DNA of 64,000 nucleotides from Gymnothorax reevesii. Lineage: Eukaryota; Chordata; Actinopteri; Anguilliformes; Muraenidae. Under the pieces are notes generated by a model, which was not told the DNA's origin, did not search any database, and was given only the letters and a program-made list of their open reading frames with translations. Location: the NCBI GenBank assembly GCA_029721435.1, contig CM056588.1:34216930-34280929 (forward strand). The letters are read 5' to 3'. The position numbers and the translations under genes were made by a program. This document shows positions 32,701-43,553 of the stretch, one piece after another. Positions within the stretch are counted from its first letter, which is position 1. Every line of letters starts with the position of its first letter.

Positions 32701-35700
32701 TTGTAAAACCAAACAGTCCTATCAGCACACAGGCTGAAACACAGAGCACCATTTTGGGGCCTCTCTCTCCCTCTCTCCCCCTCTCTCCTTCCCTAACTGC
32801 AACTGTTCTGTGGTATCTCTTGCAGGGCATGCTTGAAAATGAGAAACATTTTCAAGAGCCACTTCCTAGATTAAATAAAGGTTAAAAAGGAGAATGCAGC
32901 CCAGATTGTGTATTGAAAGCTTCCTACATTACAAGTGGAAGCTGGTTTTGCCTCCTCAGTGTTTTGTGGGGTTGTGTTTAGGTTTGGTTAATTGGAGACT
33001 TCCTACTTCTCATCTAACGCATGCTGGGATACCCTTTGGCCGTTCCTGCATGGTCCGTGGCTGGAATAAGTGGGTCATGTAGCAGATGTACGGATTGGGA
33101 GAAGAATGGTTTTTCTGGGGAATTTCCCCCTCCATCCAGGCCGAACTGTACTCTGTCTGTGTGTGTGTGCGTGTGTGTGTGTGTGTCTGTCTGTCTGTCT
33201 GGTCTGACTCCCCTCCTCTCTGTGACTCCAGGGCCGTTTCTCTCGGTGGGGCTGGGGTGCTCTGAGTTCTGCATGGAGATGGACGGCAGGGAGGAGTACG
33301 CCGACGATGGCGAGTGCCACAGCAACAACTCACAAGAGCAGGAGAGCGAAACAGGTACCCACACTCAGGGGTTCAGGACTGGGATGAGGGGGGATTGGGA
33401 ATGGGAGGGTGCAGTTTTGGGAATGGGAAGGGATTTGGGGAATGGGAAAATGGCCCTTGAGGTAAAGCAGCAGTCTCCAGCTGTGAAGATTTAGGGGAAT
33501 GGGGCAGCTGATGGCTTAAATGAAGCCCGCTTTCGCACACTTCTTGAACAATCCTGATTGAGCACGAGGCTTCAGGCATTGCAAATATAGGTATACTGGG
33601 AGTAGCTGGAATTTTATTTAGAAATTTATGATCATGTCAGTTTAAAAGTATTCTTCAGTGGGTTTATTTTTCCCCCTTTACGTGTCCTTAGTATGCAGAC
33701 CCAGAGTATTTATTTTCAGTAGCCTTCTTTTTATTTGCAAGCTGAGAAAATCCTGTCTGCTCTAAAAATAGATGAGTCAACACCTTGTCCAGTGAGCATT
33801 GTTCTGCAGTTTGGTTACGCTAACACAGAGGACATTTCCCCACAGAGGACAGTGACAGTTACCTGGACAACGTGGGTGAAGACGACACCTCGAGCACCTC
33901 AGCAGATGATGGAATGACAGGCACTAAGAGCGTACAGTGCCCCCTGCTGGAGGGAGGGGTGAAGGAGGTGAGAATGAGTGGCAATCTATGACTTATTTTA
34001 GTTGGAAAAATGTAACTTTTTTTGCTGGGTTCAGGACCATGCAGATTTTGAAATATTCCTGCAAGGACCTTGGAGACAGGAGCTGTGATTTAATGTGGAA
34101 ATCCTGAGCAGGGACACCCAAGGACTGAATTTTTGTTTTTTTTTCAGGAACTTTACTGAGACTAAATTTGAGGAAATATCAGTAATATCAATTTATAACA
34201 ACATTTCACAGAATCCTTACACAGTAAAATATTTGTTTTTGTCAGTTAGATCCATTTCTGGGTCTCACCAGGTTTAAAAAAAAAACAGCTGAAGCGACTC
34301 CTGTCAGTTGCCCTTCTCTCTTCTCATTTGTGACCTGAATTTGCCCACTCCACTCATGTGCTTCTCTATACGCAAAGCAGTTATACCATCTTCTGCAATG
34401 TTCGCAATTCAACCTGCAAATCGAAGCACAGAAAAAAAGTGAAAGGATATTCAAGAACATTTTTGAATAACTTTGACCCCCTCTGAGGTAGGGTACTGCA
34501 GAGTTAGGGGGCTTTGCAACACATGGGTGCATATTAGGATATTTTTTTCACTCATCACAGAGCTGTGCCATACAACGTCTAAAAGCATTTTGGCATCCTC
34601 TATCATTTCATTAATTCTTGGATGCAGTATGAGTCTTAGAACAGAGAGAACCATTCTATTGCCTTCGGGTTGCTGGGTAGACAGGATACTCTAAGCACAA
34701 GACACCGACTGAAAGTGAGATGTAGATCGTGTCAGTCCGTTGTGGGCTTTTATTTGTGTATAATGGTGCGTGTGTTGTCCCACAGGAGAATGAGGAATGG
34801 GGAGACCTGGGTAATGGCTACCTGTGTCCTCTCTGTACCCAGGAGTTCAGCTGCCCTGAGCAGCTCATAGCGCACGTGTACCAGGTAAACGCCTTTCTTC
34901 CTCGGGGTGCCTCACAAAGTATGATAAGGCTCAGCTGTATAGCTTCACCAGTAAAACTGGAACAGCAACCTTTACCCAGAAAACTTTATAATACTGCTTT
35001 GTGAAACAGGACTACACAATGAACTAAATTTTTGAGGACATTGTGTTGTGTATATCAATGTGTTGTACAATAAGAATGTATGTATCAGTGCAGTTTGCAA
35101 ATGTTTGTACACATTTCCTAAGGGATCCAGTACTTACTCAAGTCACTCCATAAGGATCCAACAGTCATACATTTAAGCGCAGGCTGCTGTAATTTGAGAT
35201 GATGTGTATTGCTGTTATGTGGTCATTTTTCTTGTTGTGACCAAATTTCAGATGCTAAGCAGGTTTGAGCTTGGTTAGTAGTTGGATGGGAGACCACAAG
35301 GAAATATAATTTTCTGCTGAAAGTGGTGTTGGATGGCCAATAGGGGGCGGTCTTTCCTTTGGTCAAATAAACCCTAGTGCCCTTGCACAGCGATGGGAAC
35401 ACTGTGCTGTAGGAGCGAGGTGTTACGAATGAGCCATTAACTGAGGTCCTGACTCTCTCTGTTCATTAGAGATCCCATGACACTCATTGAAAAGATGTTT
35501 GGGGGTTTCTTGGTGTCCAGGCTAAATTCCTACCTTGGCTCTTTTAACCTCTCACCTATTTATCCCCTATTTAATTGGCTGTGAAAATTGTCCTCTCCAC
35601 CACAGCAGATGTGTGGTGAGCATTCTGATACAAAATGGATGCTGTCGCATCATTGGTGGAGATTCCCCCACGTCACTGTAAAGTGCTAAAATGATGACGC

Positions 35701-37963
35701 TGTGCAAACAATCACTTGTTGAGGAGGAAGGTTAGTGTTTAAAAGTGTGTGCTCCCCTGCAGCACACGTCGATGGTGGGCAGCAGTAAGAGCTACATCTG
35801 CCCTGTGTGTGGGCGGGGCCTCGGCTCTCCCGGCTCCCTCGGGCGACATCTCCTCATCCACTCCGAGGATCGCCTGTCCAACTGCGCCGTGTGCGGGGCC
35901 CGATTCACCGACTCCCGCAACTTCAAAAGGTCTGTCCATGCGTGTACGACGAGACGTACACGCGAACATACACGGACACACTTTTCAGACACCAACTTCA
36001 AAAGGTCTATTCCTGTGTACGCACACACACACACACACACAGACACACACTTCACACGACCTGCTCCTCTACACACATGCACAATCGCACTTCTAAGACA
36101 CTATCCACAATAGGCCTGTCTCATTGTGAAGAACTTTTTCACTCCTTACACCCACCAAACAAAAAAAAAATGTTTAAATGTTTTGACAGATATGTCGAAA
36201 TGATTCACTAAAACATAAACACGAGTGAGGGGCCAGTAAACTGAGAAATTCAGCACTAAGTTAAGTAGAAACAGCCACCTCTTGTGCTGTCTTGGTATAG
36301 ATGAACAATGTCATGTCTCTCTGGTATAGATTAACACTCCCATATCTCTGTGGTATAGATTAACACTCCCATATCTCTGCAGTGTAGATCAACACTCCCA
36401 TATCTCTCCGGCATAGATTAACACTCCCATATCTCTGCGGTATAGATTAATAATTCCTTATCTCTCTGGTATACCTGTACTTTAACACTCCCATATCTAT
36501 GCAATATAGATGAACACTCCCATATCTCTGTGGTATAGATTAATACTCCCTTGTCTCTCCGGTATAGATTATCACTCACTTATCTCTCCGGCATAGATGA
36601 ACACGCCCATATCTCTGTGGTATAGATTAATACTCCCTTGTCTCTCTGGTGTAGATGAACACTCCCATATCTCTGCGGTATAGATTAATACTATCTTGTC
36701 TCTCTGGTGTAGATGAACACCCCCATATCTCTGTGGTGTAGATTAATACTCCCTTGTCTCTCCGGTATAGATTAACACTCACTTATCTCTCCGGCATAGA
36801 TGAACACTCCCATATCTCTGCGGTATAGATTAATACTCCCTTGTCTCTCCGGTATAGATGAAGACTCCCATATCTCTCCGGCATAGATGAACACGCCCGT
36901 ATCTCTGCGGTATAGATTAATACCCCCTTGTCTCTCTGGTGTAGATGAACACTCCCATATCTCTGCGGTATAGATTAATACTATCTTGTCTCTCTGGTGT
37001 AGATGAACCCTCCCATATCTCTGCGGTGTAGATTAACACTCTTGTCTCTCCGGTATAGATGAACACTCCCATATCTTTGCGGTATAGATTAACATGGACA
37101 TGTCTCTCTCAAATCAAATCAAATCTCTCCGGTATTGTTGAACAGACCCATTTCTCTCCGGTATAGGTGACACTCCCCTGTCTCTCTGTAGGGAGAAGCT
37201 GCAGGAGGTGCTGAATTCGGGAGGGGTGGAGAGCAGCAGTAACAGTGGTGGGGAGGAATGCCCCGGGTCCCAGTCCTTGTGTGGAACGTCGCTCCCCAAT
37301 TCCAGTCCGGGCCCTGCACTCCCCTCCCTGCCGGACGGCCTGTTGTCCCCGTCTGCCTCTCTCCCGGCACTCCCGGAGTCCCTGAGCCCCGCCGGCCCTG
37401 GTCCCGGCCTGCCGCCCCTCCCGGACCTCCTGTCCCCCGTGCCTGTGTACCCAGCTGGAGTGCTGCTGGTGTGCAATAGCTGCGTGGCGTATCAGAAGCT
37501 GGTGGAGTCGCAGTCGCCCTCCATGAGGAAGTGGGCGACTCGGCGCAGGAACGAGCCCCTGGAGGCCCGCATGCAGCGGCTGGAGCGCGAGCGGACCGCG
37601 AAAAAGACGAAGCGGGCGTGCGAGTCCACAGAAGAGCGGGAGCTCCGGCGACTGCGAGACCGCGAGGCGAAGCGTCTGCAGCGCATGCAGGAGAGCGACG
37701 AGCAGCGTGCCCGCAGGCTGCAGCGCGACCGCGAGGCCATGCGCCTCAAACGCGCCAACGAGACGCCCGAGAAGCGCCAGGCGCGACTCGTCCGCGAGCG
37801 CGAGGCCAAGCGCCTCAAACGCCGCCTGGAGAAGATCGACCCGTCACTGCGCACGCAGATCGAGCACGACCCCGCAGCCATGGCCGCCCTCACCGCCGAC
37901 ATGAGCCTGTTCCAGTTCCCCTGCCCCTCGCTGGACAGCAGCCTTTTCATGAAGCTGCCATAA
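26729..37963 (+). CDS. znf821: ZNF821, zinc finger and STPR-domain protein
   Basis: Nuclear protein of poorly known function. Six exons join in frame. Counting from the Met at 33273 (413 residues): acidic Ser-rich segment 1-70; C2H2 finger C82-C85-H98-H102; second finger C114-C117-H130-H134; a third CxxC (C142, C145) lacking its histidines, as in human; a Pro/Leu/Ser-rich linker; a conserved YPAGVLLVCNSC patch (243-254); and an STPR domain of four 23-residue repeats (282-373), basic and putatively DNA-binding as in silkworm FMBP-1. Upstream, a first exon encodes SKRKQTNPFKVN, whose codons join exon 2 to form Trp, as in human (MSRRKQTNPNKVHW). The ATG next to this motif is out of frame, so the true start is uncertain (see findings). 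Confidence 0.93.
28085..28645 (+). mobile_element. LINE 3' end fragment (non-LTR retrotransposon)
   Basis: Contains degraded code for the C-terminal part of a fish LINE protein: HELWVATVKQ, LRRVERSQLGWFGHLVRTPP and ACPTGKRPEAVPGHTG, plus a 3' end gataagtggcagaaaacgg followed by a short (ATGG)n-type tail, as in many fish copies. Frameshifts and substitutions break the frame. It is a 5'-truncated, dead copy in ZNF821 intron 1. GATG-type tails are known for Rex3; the clade is not certain here. Confidence 0.85.
29900..30066 (+). mobile_element. SINE 3' part (truncated)
   Basis: ctgtggctgcccactgctcc, gggttaaatgcagaggacaa and tcaatgaagtatatctta match the tail of a repeat common in fish. Its head is missing or diverged. 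Confidence 0.55.
30140..31421. mobile_element. Element with inverted ends GGGCCCgTATTCACA
   Basis: The left end GGGCCCGTATTCACAGAGCA and the right end, in reverse GGGCCCCTATTCACAAAGCA, are inverted copies. The 1.28-kb interior holds two short minus-strand frames (30336-30605 and 30538-30744) that may be coding remnants, and another repeat-like stretch rich in ggttcctt/gaacc (about 31095-31190). No clear target duplication. Probably a non-autonomous DNA transposon in ZNF821 intron 1. Confidence 0.65.
31422..33155. other. ZNF821 intron 1, 3' part
   Basis: T runs near 31424 and 32690; a GT-rich tract at 32370-32470; CT-rich sequence at 32761-32800. No further exon recognised; a human-type WDQVFAG segment was looked for and not found. 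Confidence 0.4.
33155..33202. repeat. GT and GTCT microsatellite
   Basis: Alternating GT then GTCT units, ending about 30 bases before the ZNF821 exon 2 acceptor. Confidence 0.9.
33232..33354 (+). CDS. znf821: ZNF821 exon 2
   Basis: Follows a pyrimidine-rich tract and tgactccag. Reads PFLSVGLGCSEFCMEMDGR through QEQESET, ending ACAG|GTACCC. The Met at 33273 is the first in-frame ATG. An upstream GT microsatellite (about 33158-33190) lies just before the acceptor's polypyrimidine tract. Confidence 0.85.
33846..33967 (+). CDS. znf821: ZNF821 exon 3 (acidic segment)
   Basis: Reads EDSDSYLDNVGEDDTSST through LLEGGVKE, between ccccacag and GAG|GTGAGA. Corresponds in place and character to the human SSSSDSEGDEEE region. 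Confidence 0.9.
34786..34884 (+). CDS. znf821: ZNF821 exon 4 (first zinc finger)
   Basis: Exactly 33 codons, ENEEWGDLGNGYLCPLC through EQLIAHVYQ; the last zinc ligand His is the first codon of exon 5. Flanked by cccacag and CAG|GTAAAC. Confidence 0.94.
35230..35690 (+). mobile_element. 5S rRNA-derived SINE (SINE3-like)
   Basis: gatgctaagcaggtttgagc and tggttagtagttggatggga are close matches to the internal promoter half of 5S rRNA (gctaagcaggg...ggttagtacttggatgggagacc). The body then reads gtcctgactctc, agatcccatgacactc and gtgtggtgagcattctg, typical of the fish 5S-derived SINE. The 5S head is 5'-degraded. It lies in ZNF821 intron 4, same strand as the gene. Not a functional 5S gene. Confidence 0.85.
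35763..35929 (+). CDS. znf821: ZNF821 exon 5 (second and degenerate third finger)
   Basis: Reads HTSMVGSSKSYICPVCGR through CAVCGARFTDSRNFK, after cccctgcag. The donor is AAAAG|GTCTGT. A second, similar aacttcaaaaggtct lies 73 bases downstream in a partial duplication. Confidence 0.94.
35930..36090 (+). repeat. Partial duplication and CA-rich tract after exon 5
   Basis: The segment around the exon 5 donor (aacttcaaaaggtctgtcc) recurs 73 bases later (aacttcaaaaggtctattcc), followed by CACA repeats (36017-36050). Confidence 0.8.
36293..37160 (+). repeat. 29-bp minisatellite abutting ZNF821 exon 6 acceptor
   Basis: About 30 head-to-tail copies of a unit such as cggtatagattaacactccc plus atatctctg. 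Regular 29-bp period, few indels. Each unit carries a ttaac-like branch site, a pyrimidine tract and an AG. The real acceptor (tctctctgtag, 37181-37191) looks like a diverged last unit. Confidence 0.95.
37192..37963 (+). CDS. znf821: ZNF821 exon 6 (linker and STPR domain)
   Basis: Begins EKLQEVLNSGG after tctctctgtag and ends with TAA at 37961-37963. The region from 37565 to 37840 encodes four 23-residue STPR repeats, with landmarks ERERTAKK, RDREAKRLQRMQE, RDREAMRLKRANETPEKR and REREAKRLKRR. Very GC-rich, which creates long open frames on other strands that are not genes. Confidence 0.95.
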
Positions 37964-38326
37964 CCTTAGTGGCCCCTGGTGGGTGGACCTGGTAATGCAG
38001 GCTGCACAAGTCTTCAGACCGGCTCAGTCGAGTCACATATTCCCCCTGTCTGACGGAGGGATCACTGATGTGCAACTACTCCTGTCTGAACGCAATTACC
38101 CATCTCGCTGAGGTGGTGATGCACCTTCTGCCCGACACTGGATTTGTCGCTTATGTGCAACTTTTCCTGCCTGGTCAACATTGCGATGCAGCCGATTCGC
38201 TGATGATCCCCGTAGGATGCTGGTAGCACTCTTGTGCAACTATTCCCGTCTGGCTTGCAGTGCTCAATTTGACACCATATGGATCCTGACATCATATGAC
38301 TCAAATTCTTGACAACGCGGACTTGA

Positions 38327-38332
38327 AATAAA
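38327..38332 (+). terminator. Polyadenylation signal for ZNF821
   Basis: AATAAA about 365 bases after the stop codon, the first one downstream. A short 3'UTR (37964 to about 38350) is inferred. Confidence 0.6.
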
Positions 38333-38349
38333 CACAGGGTGACAGGGTG

Positions 38350-41300
38350 AAGACTGTGAATTCTGCTGTAAAGACATGTTGCTCTTGCCCCTCCTTGAGT
38401 CCTGGATCTCTGCTCAGTATGAATGAACTGAAACTCCTGTTTGTGGTGGCGGCTCTGGTTTGCACATGGACCAATCGGTGGCGTGAGATGGGGAAAAGCC
38501 CTCTCGCCTCACCCCGCCCCTGCTGACTGGATTGCTGGATTGGACGGTTTTCCTGAATGTTTGCTCCGCCCCTGGATAGTAACGCTGCCTCAGACTTCTT
38601 GCGTAGTCTGGGGATGATGGGTTAGCATAAAGCTTGTGTGGGTCCTGTGACTTGCGCAAAGGTTGCAAACAGCATCTCTGGAGATGTTGTGAAAATGCTC
38701 AACAATGAGAATGTGTCAAGTTAGCAACATGAGGTTGCATACTTCACGCAATGATTATCACATGATTTTAAGTGACGCATTGAGCTTAAGAAGTTTGATG
38801 TCACTGGCATACTTTTTATTAATAATGATGAATAATGCGCAAATGATGACAAAAATATGTAGTAAGTTCGGCCAGAAATGTGATTATGTGGCTCGGGTGA
38901 CCTGTGCAACATTCTCAACAGTATTCCACACAAAATGCAAATCAATGACAGAGACTGCGCAGAAGTATCGACAGTCCTGACGCTGCCAGTGAGAGCGACC
39001 GGCCTGTTCATATTCCCTCAGTCTGCTACCTCAGTTTGGGTCCCGGTTCTGGGCTCAGGGAGTGATCACTCCACCCTGTGGCCTCATTCCACTGCACCCA
39101 GAGGTGCTCATGGGAAACACACACTCAAACGCATGCGCATAGAAAACACAAACACACTCACGCACTTGTGTGCGTACATATATGCGCACACACAAATGCT
39201 CAGACACGCGCACACACACTAACTTTACAATTACAGCTGCATTAACTCTCCTCACACTACCTAACTCTACTCTCCCTAGACTCCTCCTGCGCCCGTAAGG
39301 TCAAAACCATCAGCTCCTTTGCACACGCTCACTGCAGAAAGTCTGTCCTATCCAGTGTTTTAGTCTTGAATTGAGACTGAAATCCCCACCCCCCCAAAGT
39401 AAAAAAAAAAAAAAAAAAAGAATCAGCCTGCAATGTTTATCTTGTGAAACTTTCTCACACTCCTCTTGGTAAATGTAGAAACAAGTCAAAAATGTCCCAG
39501 CTTACTGGCAGTATTTTCTGTCACATGGCAAATGAGAAAAGAATGTGATTCTAAGTCTAAATAAGAAAAGTCCTTTTTTTTGGTTTTATTAGAGTTCAGT
39601 AGAAGAAATGTTTGAGTGAATCCGTGTATGGAATATCAGAGAGGATGAACTGATTATTTTCAATATTTTCGCTTTTTAGCGCCTACATGCCCACATGACG
39701 TTTCTGTATAGCACAGAAAAACACTAAGACCCTAATCTCTGCTCACATTTCCTGACTTGAGCGTTCCGTTATCTTGTCCTCAGACCTTTATCAGTCTCAC
39801 TCACCTTTCTGAATCGATTTTGCTGGTTGAGCACACACTGGAGGCAGTCTTCAGAGCTGTCCCAGCTTTCATTTCGACAGGATGTGGACTTGGTAGAGCT
39901 TCAGTGTCGGCTGGTATTCTTTCTTCCTCTTGATCAACTGAAGCGTTTGATTACTATTTACTCTATTGACCTAATTTCTTAGGTCTAAAGTCGTTTATAA
40001 AAACCGGTCACGGCACGCCCTGTGGCTTTTAATTCAGGGATGGCTGCCCCTGATTTGACACATCCATAAACTTTTAGCGCGCTCAGAACCAGGAAGATGA
40101 CCAATAATTGCTGTGTTTGTTTCACCGCAATCACTGGTAGTGTTACCAGTTTTTTTTTTAAGTTCTACTTGTGTGAGCTAAAGATGTTTGTATATCAGAC
40201 CTGGTTAGTCTGGCATTCACTGCATTGCAGACGACATGCATCTAAATGCAGTTAATTGTGCTGTTTATGGTAATGACCACAATAAGCTCACTGGGGACCA
40301 GTGGTGATGGACTCAGTCTTGGCTGATGGCATTGCCTTCATAACTGAAGACACAGATCTGGTTATTAGTCTCTCAGTGCCACTTTTTCCAGTTAATTATT
40401 AAGCATGAGACTATCTCTCCTGTTTGGCTGTAATAGTTTTCTTAGCTCGTAGAAGGGTGCTTTCCTCGTGTTGTGTTTGTAAACGTAGCTCTGTTGACGT
40501 GCATCTTGGCCAGTTTGCTTGAATGAATCCTAAATCAAATCCAATGAAAAACTGGAATGGAGAAGATAATGGTGATCTGGTTGGAATTTATTTTGTTTTG
40601 TAACGATGACAATACCTCTAGGTTTTTAACAGTTATGCAACAGGATTTGTACTTTAACTATGCAGATAGTGATGAAGAAATGGACACAACCACAATATTA
40701 TTGTGCAACTCAGGCAACGAAGTATGGAGGACCATCGAGCATTCAACTCACTGCCTTGGTGCAGGATGACCAATTGGGCAGCTTTTCTTCTGTGGTACCA
40801 GTAGCACCGTATCAAAGGTGTATTGATGCCCATCATCTTCTGTGGTACCTATAATTAACCTAGCTGTATCAAATGATTTTGAATGGCTAACTCAGCCACC
40901 CAATTAGCCCTGATAAGCATATGTTTTGGACAAAAATACATGGTAAATTTTCACGTAAAATTGCACACCCACATTTATGTAGTTCTAATTGCTGCTAAGG
41001 TTTTCTTAATTTCACAGCATTTGAATTTCTGTCGCAAGGCTGAATAAAATGGAGGTATGAAGGTTCAAGCACATGAACTACCTCTCATCATCTCACATGC
41101 CTGCTGATTCTGGAAAGACTGATGCTATATTTTCCTTACTTTGGGGAAATGGTCTCATGTCCTAAGGATGAGCGCATTAAACCTGGCTGCTTTATTTATT
41201 TGGAGGAGTTGCTCACTTTAAAGGGGACAAATCATAAAATCAGTCTATTATGTGACAATTATGGTCTGGGAGCTGGACAAGGCTTAAATACCGACAGCTC

Positions 41301-43005
41301 CCAAATTATGCAAGACGGGATGAGATAGATGATCACATGGTGCGGCACAAACTCACCATTCCCTCTCCTTTGTGAGAGATCCTCTCACAGGGGTCCAGGG
41401 CATTGACTCAGACTCATACCTCAGTGAATCGCAGGAACTCTCGAGTTTTCCCGCATCTAGAGATACTCACACGATTCTGGTAATTTCAGAGGCTTTGTCG
41501 TTAGGCTTAGACTGGCCAATATCCCCCCCCCCCCCAGGTTCGACAGTGACAATTTTTAAAATGAAAACACGCTCTATTCTGAAATATTTAGAGGCGCATG
41601 AATGGATCCCAGTTAGTATGTGCACTCAAAAATGCTTGAATACTTTACCCACTTGGTGCATCAACTTATCGGACCAAATCCCTGAGATGGAATGACACTA
41701 CAGCCTTGGTTTTAACAAGGGCACCAATTCAGCAGTTTATGTGGACACTTAAAAGGCACCTTTGCGCAATTATGGCCATCTTATGATATTCTTTCCAAAG
41801 TCTTGCCGCTACAAAATAGTCGCTCCATTTGTGATTCAAGGGATCATCAGGTTTTTGAAACTGGAGACAACAGGACCTCCGTATTAATACAGCATCACAT
41901 GCTCAGTTAAAATGGTCCACTCGGAAACACTATAATTATGCCTTGTAAATGTTATCCCTTTTCCCTGTTCTATAATGACACCATGTACTGTACATTTCAA
42001 CATGTGAAGTCTTTGTGACAAGATTGTTGAGTCAAAGTGTCATCCCTCTTTAAATATTGTGTCAAATTTTTACCATTTTATTCGAAATACCACAGAGGAT
42101 TTTCACATATTTACAAAGGAAGACCTTTTGAGAGGATACCTGTTCCCAGTAGCGCTCGAGAGGTTGCCAACTTAGCCTTGAGTTCGGTTCTGGGGTGGAT
42201 TGGTGCTGCATGTAATGAAAAGTGCATTTGCTCATGGGTTGCTGCATATGAGCTGGTGTTTCCTTGCTTTTTTTGATCAAGAAATTGAAATTTTCACTAT
42301 TGCTTAAATTCAGTCCTTTTGTTACATTTTCTGAATACTGTTTTACTGTTAATGTTTACAAAAGAAAAGTTGCCAATGCAAATGCAGAAGGTATGATATG
42401 AGAAAACTATTTATGGAAAATCTGTCGTCACGTCTTGTGAACAGGCCCTTGTGGGTGACCCCTCTGTTACTGGATTAACAGATGTATAATACTGATTAAA
42501 ACAATTACAAAAATAGAATGTGGGCAAAGGCAAACCCGTTATCTCTGGAGAGCAGTACTGTGTGGCTCTCCATTTCCATCAGAAGTTCAACCTCTGAACT
42601 AGAACTTCTTTTCAAGTGTAAGCTCATCGTGCAGAAGCTGCCCGTCCTCAGTCCTACCGATGGCGCAGCGTCCTGCGACCTGAATACTTTCCGAATCGGA
42701 AGCCTTTAGAGATGGACACAGCATGAACGATAATGACAGTTGATTTAGGAATAAGCCCTCACATTTTTCTTGTTGTCAAGAGCCACTTCATGAAGTGGTT
42801 TTGAATACTTGGAAAGCAACATAAAAACAGTGCAGAGACATTCATTTTCTCCTTGGACCTTGGAGTATATTCAGGGCTGACTGCAATAAACAGTTTCGTC
42901 CAATATATAACACCTGCACATAACTTTTTATTGCAGTCAGCCCTCGATATATGCGGACATGAATGTACTGTGTATTCTGCCTGTCATGATCAAGTGTTCA
43001 TTCAC
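38350..43005. other. ZNF821-ATXN1L region, ZNF821 side
   Basis: No gene recognised. CA-rich sequence at 39115-39220, an A18 tract near 39402, C run at 41523-41536. A partial repeat of ctgtggtacc-type sequence lies at 40789-40855. Sequence at 41500-41960 looks like decayed mobile-element code but I cannot name it. Confidence 0.4.
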
Positions 43006-43553
43006 AAACCCCAATTTTGAAAATGTTGGCACATCACGCAAAATGCAAATAAAATCAGAAGGGACTGATTTGAAAGATGAATTCGTCCTTCTACACTAAT
43101 GTTCTCACGTTGATTTGGTTCCTGAAAATAAACTGCCTTTTGCGCACTAAAGCTCTACCTTGGATTTTTGGATGCATTGGCGAATGGTGTTGACTGACAA
43201 AGGTTTTCTTAAGTATTTCCGAGCCTATGCCATGATTTCAATAACATTTGGACAACGGTTCTTAAGACAGTCGCATCTAAGCAATCAGAGATAAAGCGCA
43301 TTCAGAAATGGTCTTCGGCCTCACATTTTAAGCCCCAAGATTCAACTAGATTCCTTCGATATTTGAATTATATTACGTACTATCGTGGATACTATGCACC
43401 AATTCCTACCAATCTGTCTTTTTAGAATATTGTTCTCAAAGTGATAGATTATAAGCTTTTCCCTCTGTTGGCAGATTGGTAAGCCTTGAGCAATCTTTGC
43501 TCGTGAGGGATAAGACCTTTTTTGGGGTCTTTTTTTTTTCAAAATTGGGGTTT
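43006..43553. mobile_element. Decayed element with inverted ends CAAACCCCAATTTTGAAAA
   Basis: The left end caaaccccaattttgaaaat and the right end, reading in reverse agaaaccccaattttgaaaa, are inverted copies. The interior contains block motifs (acatcacgcaaaatgcaaat) of a repeat seen in many fish genomes. Target duplication not clear. Confidence 0.65.

Noticed and set aside
32820..32886. Extra ZNF821 exon (after ctcttgcag, ending AAAG|GTTAAA)
   Set aside because: The frame required by exon 1 meets TGA at once, while exon 1 joins 33232 directly in the right phase.
35245..35310. 5S rRNA gene
   Set aside because: Only the internal half matches, with several changes, and it continues into a SINE body.
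36293..37160. Regular 29-bp repeats resembling a CRISPR array
   Set aside because: The copies are head-to-tail with no unique spacers, and the window is vertebrate DNA inside a ZNF821 intron.
37492..37950. 152-codon minus-strand Arg/Ser-rich frame
   Set aside because: Shadow of the STPR repeats of ZNF821 exon 6.
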